Shown here piece after piece: positions 1 to 9,985 of a stretch of 64,000 bases of DNA. The DNA is from Prunella strophiata. Lineage: Eukaryota > Chordata > Aves > Passeriformes > Prunellidae. The position numbers were made by a program, and so were the translations under genes. Position 1 is the first letter of the stretch; each line of letters opens with the position of its first letter. Below the pieces are notes generated by a model. The model made no database searches, was not told the DNA's origin, and saw only the letters and a list, made by a program, of their open reading frames with translations. The stretch is from positions 15,701,585 to 15,765,584 of the forward strand of contig JAZBQD010000019.1 in NCBI GenBank assembly GCA_036583965.1, written 5' to 3'.

Positions 1-1189
1 ACAGAACAAATTGTCCAGAAAACTCTTAGAAGATGTTTAGTGATGGGTTTATTCTGAATACAGGTAGGAGAGAGCTCAATTTCCATTTGATTGCAAGCAG
101 TAGAGAGAAACTGATTGAGAATGTAGAGAACCTTCCTTAGACTAGGAAGTAAGTGTTCTTCATTTTTGTGAAGGGGATGAGGAGGAACAGCAAAATAAAG
201 ACCATAAAGTCTGCTTTCTATGCAAATCAGTGAACTCACAGGGTCCTAAGGAAAATATGACCAAGAGGAAATGAAGTCTCAGAAAATTTGTCTTTCCTTA
301 GACAAACATGAATGGACACTGTTGTAGGGCAATGCAAAGTGGAGAAAGAACAGGAGGTGTGTGTAATGAAGCCAACTTGTCTCAGTCACAGGCAATGCAA
401 CATGAGCAAGGGAAAATTTAGACAAATAACAAAGGACAGAATATTCTGCACCCAGGATAACTGATCACACAAAATACAAGAAGGTAAAATATTGGGAATA
501 TCATCTGTGAAGCATTTCAAAGAGTCCCCTACAGCACATGCTACTGGTATAACCAGTACTGCAATCTGGCATCTAGTTTGGGACCTGGACTTCAAGAACT
601 AATCACAAAGACAACAAAGAAGTGTAAGGAGAACAACCAAGAACCACAACATATCCACAAGGAAAAGCTGAAGAAGTTTGAATTATTTAGTCTAAGTACA
701 GAAGGAGGGGAGAAGGTGACTGTCTTCCAGACTTGTGCAATAAAAGTATTTGAAAAGACTGAGAGAATAACCTGTTTTCCATGTCTGCTGTTGACAGAAC
801 AAAAAGTAGTGAACTTAAATTGCAGTAAAGAATATTTAGATTTGACATGAGGAAAATTTTGCTGATTGAGAGCAGTCCATTACCATGCTCAGGTCTGTTT
901 AGGGAGCTTAGATCTCCATCATGTTGACTACTTTTAAGGTTGCTTCCCCCTTTGACCATTGGCTACTCTGCTTGTTGCTCTTAGTTTTGCCCTCCAAAAA
1001 CTTCTGGTTTCTTTCAGAAACCAGACTCACTCAGTCTGGTCCAGATGCTACTCAGTTTGATAACAGGTTCATCACCCAGGTTTCTTTCTTGAGACTGTAG
1101 AACAAGGATAGTAAAAACATTACAAGATTTGTCCACTATTGATCAAGCAGCTTCTCAGGAGTCTTACCAGCTCAACTGAAGTACAAAGA

Positions 1190-1338
1190 ACCAAGGAAGT
1201 GGCCACAGCCCCAAGACTGACAGAGGTCAAGAAGCATTTGGACAGCATTCTCAGGCACATGGTATGATTCTCAGGGCTGTTCTGTGCAGAACTTGGGCTC
1301 AGATGATCTGTGTGGATCCCTTCCAGCTCAGGATATTT
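1190..1338 (+). mobile_element. CR1 LINE 3'-end fragment 1
   Basis: GTGGCCACAGCCCCAAG, then TTCAAGAAGCATTTGGACAG-like sequence and a CCCTTCCAGCTCAGGATATT-like end match the CR1 3' region in plus orientation. The ORFs are absent, as usual for 5'-truncated copies. Confidence 0.75.
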
Positions 1339-1535
1339 CAGGAAAAATTTCTTCACAGAGAGGGTTGCTAAGCATTGGAATGCCCTAGTGCCCAGGAAGG
1401 TGATGCAGTCACCATCCCTGGAAGTGTTCAAGAAATGACTGGATGTGGCACTTAGTGCTCTGGTCTAGGTGACAGAGCAGAGATCAGTCAAAGGTTGGAG
1501 TACATAATCTTCAACATCTTTTCCAACTGAAGTGA
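1338..1535 (+). mobile_element. CR1 LINE 3'-end fragment 2
   Basis: It starts with the CR1-typical AATTTCTTCACAGAGAGGGT and passes through the ATCCCTGGAAGTGTTCAAG segment to TCTTTTCCAACTGAAGTGAT. It abuts fragment 1 in the same orientation. Confidence 0.75.
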
Positions 1536-1763
1536 TCTTCTGTGAGATTCTCTGTGTGAATTTCTTCACTGAAATGGTCATCCAGCATTGGAACAAGCTG
1601 CCCTGGGCAATGGTGGAGTCACCATCCCTGGAGGGATTTAAAAGATGTCCAGATGTGGTGCTTAGGAATATGGTATATTGTGAACTTGGCAGTGCTGAGT
1701 TAATAGTTGGACTCAATGATCTTAGAGGTCTTTTCCAACCTAATTGAGTCTATGATTCTATGA
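1536..1763 (+). mobile_element. CR1 LINE 3'-end fragment 3
   Basis: It repeats the AATTTCTTCACTGAAATGGT, CACCATCCCTGGAGGGATTT and GGTCTTTTCCAACCTAATTG landmarks and ends in the CR1 terminal motif CTATGATTCTATGA near 1763. Confidence 0.85.
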
Positions 1764-4700
1764 AGAGGCTTTATATGCATATCATCAGTTCTTGTACCTC
1801 CCACTGATCATCTACTATCACCTTTCTAGCATGAGCTTCCCAATCAGTTTGTTATTTGATCCATACATTAAGTACATAGACAAATTCCAGCCAGTGCTAC
1901 AAATTCAGCTGATGCTATGTAATCAAAAGCTGTATCTAAGTTCCAGTGGGAAACTATTTTTAACATCAGTAACAGCACTTTAGGACATCCAGATCCAGCT
2001 GGGTGATAGCAGGGTCTAAACAGATAGATGATTTATAGGATGAACCTATTCTGGGTATAAATCAGGGATGCACATTTAAAAAAAAAAAAAATGTCCATAT
2101 GTTAATCTTTGGTCAGCATGCTGCAGAACTTGGAAGGCACAGATGGCACGAGGCAGGAAATTTTAGGAAGAGAAATGACTTTCTCCTAGCTAAGTGCTCT
2201 CCTGGGAATCCAACCTTGCCTCTGCCAAAGAATAACAGTGTAATAATCAGTCACTACTTGAACTTCTCATAAGTTGTAGTTAGCTGCTTGTTCTTCATGT
2301 TCTGAGTGCTTGACTTGAAATCCTGGAGGCAAGCTTGCAGGAGGGCAGGCTACTGAACAGAACAGGACACCAGTCCTGGGCACAGCAGGTGCCACAAGGG
2401 CCTGGGTACCCAACTGAGCCCTCACACCAAGCAGGTTCTCCATCTGAATAATTCTGTGCCTCACATCCTTATGTACAGGCTGGATATAGCAACTGCTTTG
2501 TTGAAAATTCATTAGTGTTTGTGAAGGACTTGGGTACCACAGAAGGGGCTTTAGGAAGGTAGCAGCTCTGCATTTAGGTTGAAGTGTGCTGCAGAGCAGG
2601 CATAGTGTCACACTGAACTGTGAGGAGAGATCAATGTACTGAGTGACTGCTCATTCCACAAACATCTCACATTGTGCACACTGCACACAGAAATGGGGGG
2701 GAAAACCACAATTTGATAAGTACTGCATGGTAGGGAAAGACCAGCAGTGCAGGTCTACACAACCAAGGCAAGCAATTGCCATCATCATCAGTGGTTTGGT
2801 TTTGGCATCTTTCTCTCTACTGAGAAATTGCAAAGAGCATTTACCAAGAAATGCAGCCACAGGATGAGTGATTATACCCTCACCAAGACCATCAGTGACA
2901 CTGTAGCACCAGTAACAACAACCAACCCCTTATGTACACATAACAACCTCCTTTTAAGGACCTAACTAAAGGTTAATCTAAATTAAATTTGATTTAAAAT
3001 AAGGTAACACTGCTTTTAGGAAATCACACTGCTTTGGTGATCAGAGCTAGAGATATTCCCTGTGAATGTGCAGAAGTTAGCTACATAAAGGTCACACAAG
3101 CAAGCCAATTAATTTTTTTGTGCTTAAATTTGAGATCTTGATTGTACCTCCCAGTGTAGGTTTGTCTAAATGTAATGATCATGGGCTGCCCAGCATTGTC
3201 AGCCCACAGACTTCAAAGGCCATTAATTCTGTAAGGTTTAACCTCCTGGCATAAATCACCACCAAGTTTGTCTTCATTTCTTAAGGTGCTGGGTTGCTCC
3301 CCAGACAGACACTTATCTCCAGGCCTCCCCATTTACTTTGGAATCTGATGCTCCTTCTTTCCCTTGTGCTTCTTCAAAGGCCACTGATGTACATGTCTTT
3401 TCTACCACATGCTTGGGCCAAGGCCTGTTTAACATCTTCACAGTAATAGTTTGCACTTTTTCCCTGCTGGATACAACTATCTCACCTCATTCAATTCACC
3501 AGACTCCCCAGAAGAGCACAGTGGCTCTGTGCCCTTCAGCTTTCCCCTGCACATACTGAGAGGGAATTCTCTTCATCACAGAACAGGCAGAGGTCTCACA
3601 GCAGATCCCAGTTACATGGCAGCCCCCATCACAGATGTCCCTGGGCAGCCTCCTTCTCTTCTGCTTTACCCTCACTTTCCCTCCTCAGCTCTCTTGCCAG
3701 AACACAGAGCTCTCTTCTGTCTGTGTGAAGATCTGGTGATTGAAGGAACAAGCAAAACCAGGGCAGAAAGAGCATTTCTGTCACTGCTGTGCTTCCACAG
3801 CACCTATTTCACACAAGGAAGCACAGGTCTTGCTCTGCCATCACTGGTTACATAAAATCAATTACTGTGGCTTGCATGTCAACTGCAGTCTGTTCTTTGA
3901 GAGTCTCTCAGCTGATGTATAATAAGCAATGTGTATATGAGTATGGCAAATAACCATCTACAAAATTTTAAAGTAGGTTTAGAGAGTGAGAAAACAGAAA
4001 GAGAAACAGACAAAGAATAACATTAAAGAACTAGTTGTGGTCCAGACCTACATATTCACAGAATCTCATCAATACCACTGATAAAAATGAAGCCTGTTTA
4101 GAAAAATAAGCTTCAGTCTTCAATCTATTTTTCAGCCTTTGAGCATTCAGTTATTGTGGATCAGTTAGCAATAAACAGATAATATTTTAAATGTTCTGAG
4201 CTTTTCTTTAGCCATTATGTACTTCCCTGAGTGCTGAAAAATTGAACTGAAATACACTAATAAAAAAATCAGGATAAACTGGACTTTAAGGATTTTATCT
4301 TTAATGGTAGAAAATCACACTTGAAATGCTCATGAATAAAACTGTGTTATTTACAAGAACAGAACCATATTTTCTAACTAATGCAACTGACATTATTTCT
4401 GTAGTAGGTATGGTACCTAGAGGTACCTTCTGCAACATGTGGTGTGACCCAGCTCTCACTGCAAATTACACACATTTGGTTTCCTCACTGGTTTGCAGGA
4501 GGTACCTTCCATGATCACATCTTCCAGTTAACAGGCAAATTCCCCAGACCATGTGCTATAATCTGTGTTTGGCAGACCATCCAGCACAGAGGGACCCTGG
4601 GGCTGATTATGGCCTCTACAAAACACACGAATAAATATGTTATTAATAATCACAAACAGTACACATTTGGAATGAAAATCAAATGAAACATCTAAAAGTC

Positions 4701-7554
4701 TAAGAAATTAATCACAGACAAAAAATGAAGCAATGGAAGTGAACTGGTTGGGGTTTTTTTTTCAAGTGTATTTTCTCTTCAATAAACTCTGATAAATATC
4801 ATCCAAAGGGCATTTCAAAGCTTGATCTTCCTAGTGCAAATGAAGGGTAAGTGAACTACAGTAGACATTTGGGTTGGTTTTATTTTTAGTAAGTCATGGC
4901 ACATAATCAATTTTTCCTAACACTCTTTGAGTTTGTAGATAAAATGCAATGTATATTTACAGTGATTATCATCAGTAAGTATTTTATAGAAGTCCCTGCA
5001 AAAACATGAATCATTCTGTATGAGCAGAGGTACTGAGAATTGTTGTGCAGCTCAGACAGATTCTTACTCTGCTCTTTGTTCTAAAGAGGAGATGACATTT
5101 TACAATATTTAAGGCATGTATAAGATTTATTGACTGGGACATCAAGAGATTATTTTAAATTGATCAAACCAAACATATCTAAATCCTGGTAAAAATGGAA
5201 GATCAATTTATTTCTCAGAACGTGGAGTGAGGATTATAATTAAATGATCAGGGAAGTGATGTGAGTGCACATGCTCTGGGGGTGTTTGTGAGACAGTGTG
5301 AATCTCCTATCCTCTCATCTCAGAAAACACACTACCTGCATGTAAATGCAATTAGCTTCCATTTCCCACTCCTCCACAGCAAGGTTTGTAACTCAGTGTT
5401 TTATAACCTGTCTTCTGCACCAAGATCCCAGGTGGCAGAAGGAGTTAGTCAGCTTGCTTCAGTGTGCTTGCCAGCTGTCTGGTCCATGAGACCACACAAT
5501 CCTCAAAGACAACGTCAGTGTGCTGCAGTCAGGGGTGACCTCTGTGCTTTAAAGTCCAAAGTGAAAGAAAGCACATGGTAGCCATCCTCACTTCCAACCT
5601 GCCAGATGTCTCCCCTAAGTTGTTACCCAACACACTGTTTGTCTCTGAGTCATAAGAAAAAAGGTTTATTTTAGCTACTAGAAGGATGACTATTGCAGAG
5701 CAAGATCTTTATACTTTAATCTAACCATCCATTTTGACTACATCGTAGTTAATGGTATTAGAATACTAAAAAAGAATACTAACAAAACAAACATTCAGCC
5801 TGTCAGCCTGTAAGACTTCTTTTCCTTTCTCATTTTCATTACCTAGAGGATTATGAGCCAGGTTAGCTGGACTGGTCTTTTTCATCTAACAACAGAACTT
5901 TGGGAACAAATTCATAATTGGTTCCTCTCACCTGAAACCAAGCTTGTGTATTACTTTCCTTCAGTCTAAGAGCTCTGTGACCTGAACCTTACTCATTTAA
6001 TTTCAACTCATTCTTACTTCTATGCTGCTCTCAGCAAGTCCACTGCTATAATTGTAACAATGATATTGCAAATCATGAATGGCATACAGATGCTGGGGTT
6101 GTCTCACACTGTTCATATTTAAGAACCTTGTCTGCAACAATTTATCCTAACAGATACATTTAAATTAACAGTTCCATGTGTTTAAAACCTACTGCAGTTT
6201 TATTTTCAATAATTTCTGTCTGTTGGTTGCCTGACTTTGGTGCCTCAGCCTTTCCTGAAGTTGCAGTGTGCATAAGGACCAAAATGAGAAATGGATCAAT
6301 GAGTTAAAAATACTTTAGCCCAGAGGTCATAGACCTAAATCCTTACATGTCCAGGCAGGCAATATGAACATATATGACACAATTCTACAGAAAAACAGGG
6401 TAAAATAAAACCTAAGGTGAACACTGTGTATATGATATTCCATATCAGAGTTCCTAATAGCAGGAAATGGAAAGCAGGCTTTGGGCAGGCACAAGAAAAG
6501 GGACAGAAATAGAAGGTGGGAAGGCTCTAGCAGACAATAGCTCAAAGAGGCTGAGCTCTGCCTGCCAGTCAGTTTTATGAGCTCTCATGACAACAGCAAC
6601 AACAGCTTGCAAAGACATCCCATTTACAAGAAATAGCCTCCCTTGAATAGATACAAGCATAACCCTGACAGCATGAACTTCACCAATTAAATCCCAATGA
6701 TAAGAAATCCTTCATCTCTGGTACTGCCAGAGATGGAAGTCAAAGGTTGTGATGCTCTCATATACAACAATATCAGAGAACATATAAATAAGATGGTTAA
6801 AAACCCAAGGAGTGGATAATGCTGTCTATGAACCCAACTGTGTTTCTCCTCTGTTTTTAGGCTGAAACCAATATGAAAACAGTCTACAGCATGTGCAAAT
6901 ACATCAGAGGTTGTTTTATCCCTAGCTCCTTGGTAAGCTGCTGAGCACTATGGGATGCTATGCCAAGTGGTAGTTAGGGAGGTCTGCAGCATTCAGGCAA
7001 GTTAATTACAGAGATGGAGGACAGCAGGATGCCAAGTGGGAGGAAGGCTTCCCTCCAGAAATGGACCGTCAGCAGAATCAGGAGGGGATGTAATCAGTCA
7101 TAGCTTGCTTTTACCAACCAGGAATAATCATAGATGTGGCTTTCAGCTTGCTGAGTATTTTCTAGTATGTGATTTAATCAGATTTTTGGCCCATGCGTGG
7201 AACTTTTCTCAGACCTTCTCGTATATAGACACGTGGTGCTTCGTTCTTCTAGCGGGCACAAGTTGTTCAGTTCACTTAAGTTTTTATTGTTCTAATAAAA
7301 TGCTGACATGTATTTTTGGTCATTCTCACTGATTTAGAAAACAGTGATCTTACAGACATGGTGGCAGATACGTAGCCAATCCAGACTGTATGAACATGCA
7401 CCTTTCTTTGAAGAAAACATAGCTGGCATGGCACCAGCAAGGGTGGGAACGGCTAGAAGCATTTTTATTGCTGGCATCTACTTTCACCTAGACGAGTGAA
7501 ATACTAATTTCTCATGCTGAGAGGGGTTATCAGAAGTTGGAAAGGTGGTGGGAG

Positions 7555-7792
7555 TTTAATTCCAGGTGAGCAGTATATATTCCTGGTACGAACAATAAAA
7601 CTGGAATCGGACTGTGCCCTGCCTCTAACAAGCTCATGGCAGTTTAGCAAAGCAAGGCGACAGACACAGGCTCAATATAAGCAGCTTACGTTAGTCTCAA
7701 GGACAAAGAACACGTGCTGACACACCACTTACATTGCAGACACCTCTGCACCTGGGCATGGCAACAAGCTTGGGAGATGTGTCACACAGAGC
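7555..7792. repeat. Direct duplication, copy A (238 bp)
   Basis: Positions 7555-7792 recur at 8884-9122. The shared segment runs from TTTAATTCCAGGTGAGCAG to GTGTCACACAGAGC. I count six differences: one substitution and five single-C length changes. It contains TATATAT (7574-7580) and AATAAA (7594-7599) of unknown meaning. An 83-bp unique stretch (7797-7879) separates it from array 1. Confidence 0.95.
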
Positions 7793-7879
7793 GCGCAGTG
7801 CACGCGGCGTTGGGACCGCGGCAGGGGCACACACACCGGGCTCGGCTTTACCCCACGATCCCAGACCAGCTGTGTGGGG

Positions 7880-8881
7880 ACCACCCGGCAGCCCCGGCAC
7901 CCCCGGCAGCCCCGGCACCCCCGGCAGCCCCGGCACCACCCGGCAGCCCCGGCACCCCCGGCAGCCCCGGCACCCCCGGCAGCCCCGGCACCACCCGGCA
8001 GCCCCGGCACCACCCGGCAGCCCCGGCACCACCCGGCAGCCCCGGCACCCCCGGCAGCCCCGGCACCACCCGGCAGCCCCGGCACCACCCGGCAGCCCCG
8101 GCACCACCCGGCAGCCCCGGCACCACCCGGCAGCCCCGGCACCACCCGGCAGCCCCGGCACCACCCGGCAGCCCCGGCACCACCCGGCAGCCCCGGCACC
8201 CCCGGCAGCCCCGGCACCACCCGGCAGCCCCGGCACCCCCGGCAGCCCCGGCACCACCCGGCAGCCCCGGCACCCCCGGCAGCCCCGGCACCACCCGGCA
8301 GCCCCGGCACCACCCGGCAGCCCCGGCACCACCCGGCAGCCCCGGCACCACCCGGCAGCCCCGGCACCACCCGGCAGCCCCGGCACCACCCGGCAGCCCC
8401 GGCACCACCCGGCAGCCCCGGCACCACCCGGCAGCCCCGGCACCACCCGGCAGCCCCGGCACCACCCGGCAGCCCCGGCACCACCCGGCAGCCCCGGCAC
8501 CACCCGGCAGCCCCGGCACCACCCGGCAGCCCCGGCACCCCCGGCAGCCCCGGCACCCCCGGCAGCCCCGGCACCACCCGGCAGCCCCGGCACCACCCGG
8601 CAGCCCCGGCACCACCCGGCAGCCCCGGCACCACCCGGCAGCCCCGGCACCCCCGGCAGCCCCGGCACCACCCGGCAGCCCCGGCACCACCCGGCAGCCC
8701 CGGCACCCCCGGCAGCCCCGGCACCACCCGGCAGCCCCGGCACCACCCGGCAGCCCCGGCACCACCCGGCAGCCCCGGCACCACCCGGCAGCCCCGGCAC
8801 CACCCGGCAGCCCCGGCACCACCCGGCAGCCCCGGCACCCCCGGCAGCCCCGGCACCCCCGGCAGCCCCGGCACCACCCGC
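7880..8881. repeat. GC-rich minisatellite array 1 (18/19-nt units)
   Basis: A head-to-tail array of two interleaved unit types: GGCACCACCCGGCAGCCCC (19 nt) and GGCACCCCCGGCAGCCCC (18 nt). About 1 kb of array corresponds to roughly 53 units by length. Units are almost identical, so the array is young or homogenised. The plus strand is C-rich. The minus strand carries repeated GGGG and GGG runs suitable for G-quadruplexes. The lack of A/T-rich codons leaves long open frames in most frames; these are not genes. Confidence 0.97.
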
Positions 8882-8883
8882 GT

Positions 8884-9122
8884 TTTAATTCCAGGTGAGC
8901 AGTATATATTCTGGTACGAACAATAAAACTGGAATCGGAATGTGCCTGCCTCCTAACAAGCTCATGGCAGTTTAGCAAAGCAAGGCGACAGACACAGGCT
9001 CAATATAAGCAGCTTACGTTAGTCTCAAGGACAAAGAACACGTGCCTGACACACCACTTACATTGCAGACCACCTCTGCACCTGGGCATGGCAACAAGCT
9101 TGGGAGATGTGTCACACAGAGC
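8884..9122. repeat. Direct duplication, copy B (239 bp)
   Basis: The partner of copy A, lying between array 1 and array 2 and shifted by about 1329 bases. Unlike copy A it passes straight into minisatellite units at its right end, so the two right junctions differ. Confidence 0.95.
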
Positions 9123-9124
9123 AC

Positions 9125-9433
9125 GGCACCACCCGGCAGCCCCGGCACCCCCGGCAGCCCCGGCACCACCCGGCAGCCCCGGCACCCCCGGCAGCCCCGG
9201 CACCACCCGGCAGCCCCGGCACCACCCGGCAGCCCCGGCACCACCCGGCAGCCCCGGCACCACCCGGCAGCCCCGGCACCCCCGGCAGCCCCGGCACCCC
9301 CGGCAGCCCCGGCACCCCCGGCAGCCCCGGCACCACCCGGCAGCCCCGGCACCACCCGGCAGCCCCGGCACCCCCCGGCACCCCCGGCACCCCCGGCACC
9401 CCCGGCAGCCCCGGCACCCCCGGCAGCCCCGGG
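9125..9433. repeat. GC-rich minisatellite array 2, next to the BTBD7 promoter
   Basis: The same 18/19-nt units as array 1, about 16-17 by length, running directly into the CpG island. Near 9370-9405 a shorter CCCCCGGCA variant repeats several times where the CAGC half-unit is lost. It is separated from array 1 by the second copy of the flanking duplication. Confidence 0.96.
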
Positions 9434-9569
9434 CCGCGGCCGCCCCGCGCCGCCCCCTCAGCGCCGGCCCCGCCTCCCGCACCACGTGGCTCGCGCTCCG
9501 CAGCGCCGCCCCCGCGCAGGCGCCGTGCGCGCTCCCGCTGCCCGGCCGAGCCTGGGGCTCGGGAGCAAA

Positions 9570-9614
9570 ATGGCGGCGGCCGGAGCGGGGCCGGGAGGGA
9601 GCGGGCGGCGCTGA
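9570..9614 (+). promoter_or_regulatory. uORF 1 in BTBD7 exon 1 (14 codons plus stop)
   Basis: ATG at 9570 in the AAAATGGCGGC context, closing at TGA 9612-9614. It lies in the leader only if transcription starts upstream of 9570. The same motif doubles as a YY1 or TISU-like element. Confidence 0.5.
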
Positions 9615-9622
9615 GCGGGAGG

Positions 9623-9648
9623 ATGGCGGCGGCGAGCGGCTGCCGGAG
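9623..9648 (+). promoter_or_regulatory. uORF 2, spliced across the exon 1-exon 2 junction (19 codons plus stop)
   Basis: ATG at 9623 (GGATGGCGG) stays open to the donor at 9648 and, after joining to 28556, stops at TGA 28587-28589. It therefore exists only in the spliced leader. Its reading frame overlaps uORF 3. Confidence 0.5.
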
Positions 9649-9942
9649 GTGAGGCACCGCGGGAAGCCGGGCTGGGAGGGGATCGCGGGCTTGGTGTCAC
9701 GACGGCGGAGGGGAGGGGGCGAGACCGTCGACGCCCCCACGGCGGGACTCGGTGCGCGCCCCGCCGGGCCGGCTGCGGGCAGCTTGTCCCGCCGCGCCGC
9801 TGCCAGCCCGCGGCTCCGCGGGGCCCCGCCGCGGGAGGGAAGCCGCGCTCCCCGTGCCGCTCCCGGCCCGCGGGGTCCGCGGTGCGGAGCGGCGGCAGCG
9901 GCCTCGGCTGTGCCTGTCCGCGCTGTCGGGTCCTGCCTCGCC

Positions 9943-9985
9943 GCCCTCTCCCTCTCTTCCTCTCTCCCTCCTTGTCTCCCTTCCG
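9943..9985. repeat. Pyrimidine (CT-rich) tract at the start of intron 1
   Basis: A run of CTCTCCCTCTCTTCC-type sequence inside the CpG island, about 300 bases after exon 1. Such tracts can form triplexes or bind GAGA-type factors; no further evidence is present. Confidence 0.6.

Larger units (their letters stand above)
1..7554. other. Non-coding flank upstream of the minisatellite (possible UNC79 intron on the minus strand)
   Basis: AT-rich sequence without coding-quality ORFs. The open frames are under 140 codons and resemble no family I recognise. The only recognisable element is the CR1 trio at about 1190-1763, plus a 13-14-base A run near 2078. From about 7190 to 7554 CpG dinucleotides become more frequent, as at a CpG-island shore or in a young insertion. 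By vertebrate synteny this would be an early UNC79 intron; no exon of that gene is seen. Confidence 0.5.
9540..9648 (+). other. BTBD7: BTBD7 exon 1, non-coding (5' end approximate)
   Basis: The 3' boundary is clear: CCGGAG followed by a consensus donor GTGAGG at 9649. The 5' end is not determined by sequence; I place it inside the CpG island downstream of the GC boxes. The exon contains two ATGGCGGCGG motifs (9570 and 9623), each opening a short uORF, so it is leader and not part of the main ORF. It joins exon 2 at 28556 across an 18.9-kb intron. I infer the pairing from the isolated CpG-island position and donor quality; no transcript is available to confirm it. Confidence 0.65.

Noticed and set aside
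2267..3922. Several 70-134-codon open frames left of the promoter, considered as UNC79 exons
   Set aside because: None resembles UNC79 protein and none is flanked by a consistent splice acceptor-donor pair in frame.
7190..7792. Possible retroviral LTR, from CCAAT (about 7375), TATATAT (7574) and AATAAA (7594)
   Set aside because: TATA and AATAAA are only 14 bases apart, too close for an LTR layout. No TG...CA ends, target-site duplication or primer-binding site was found.
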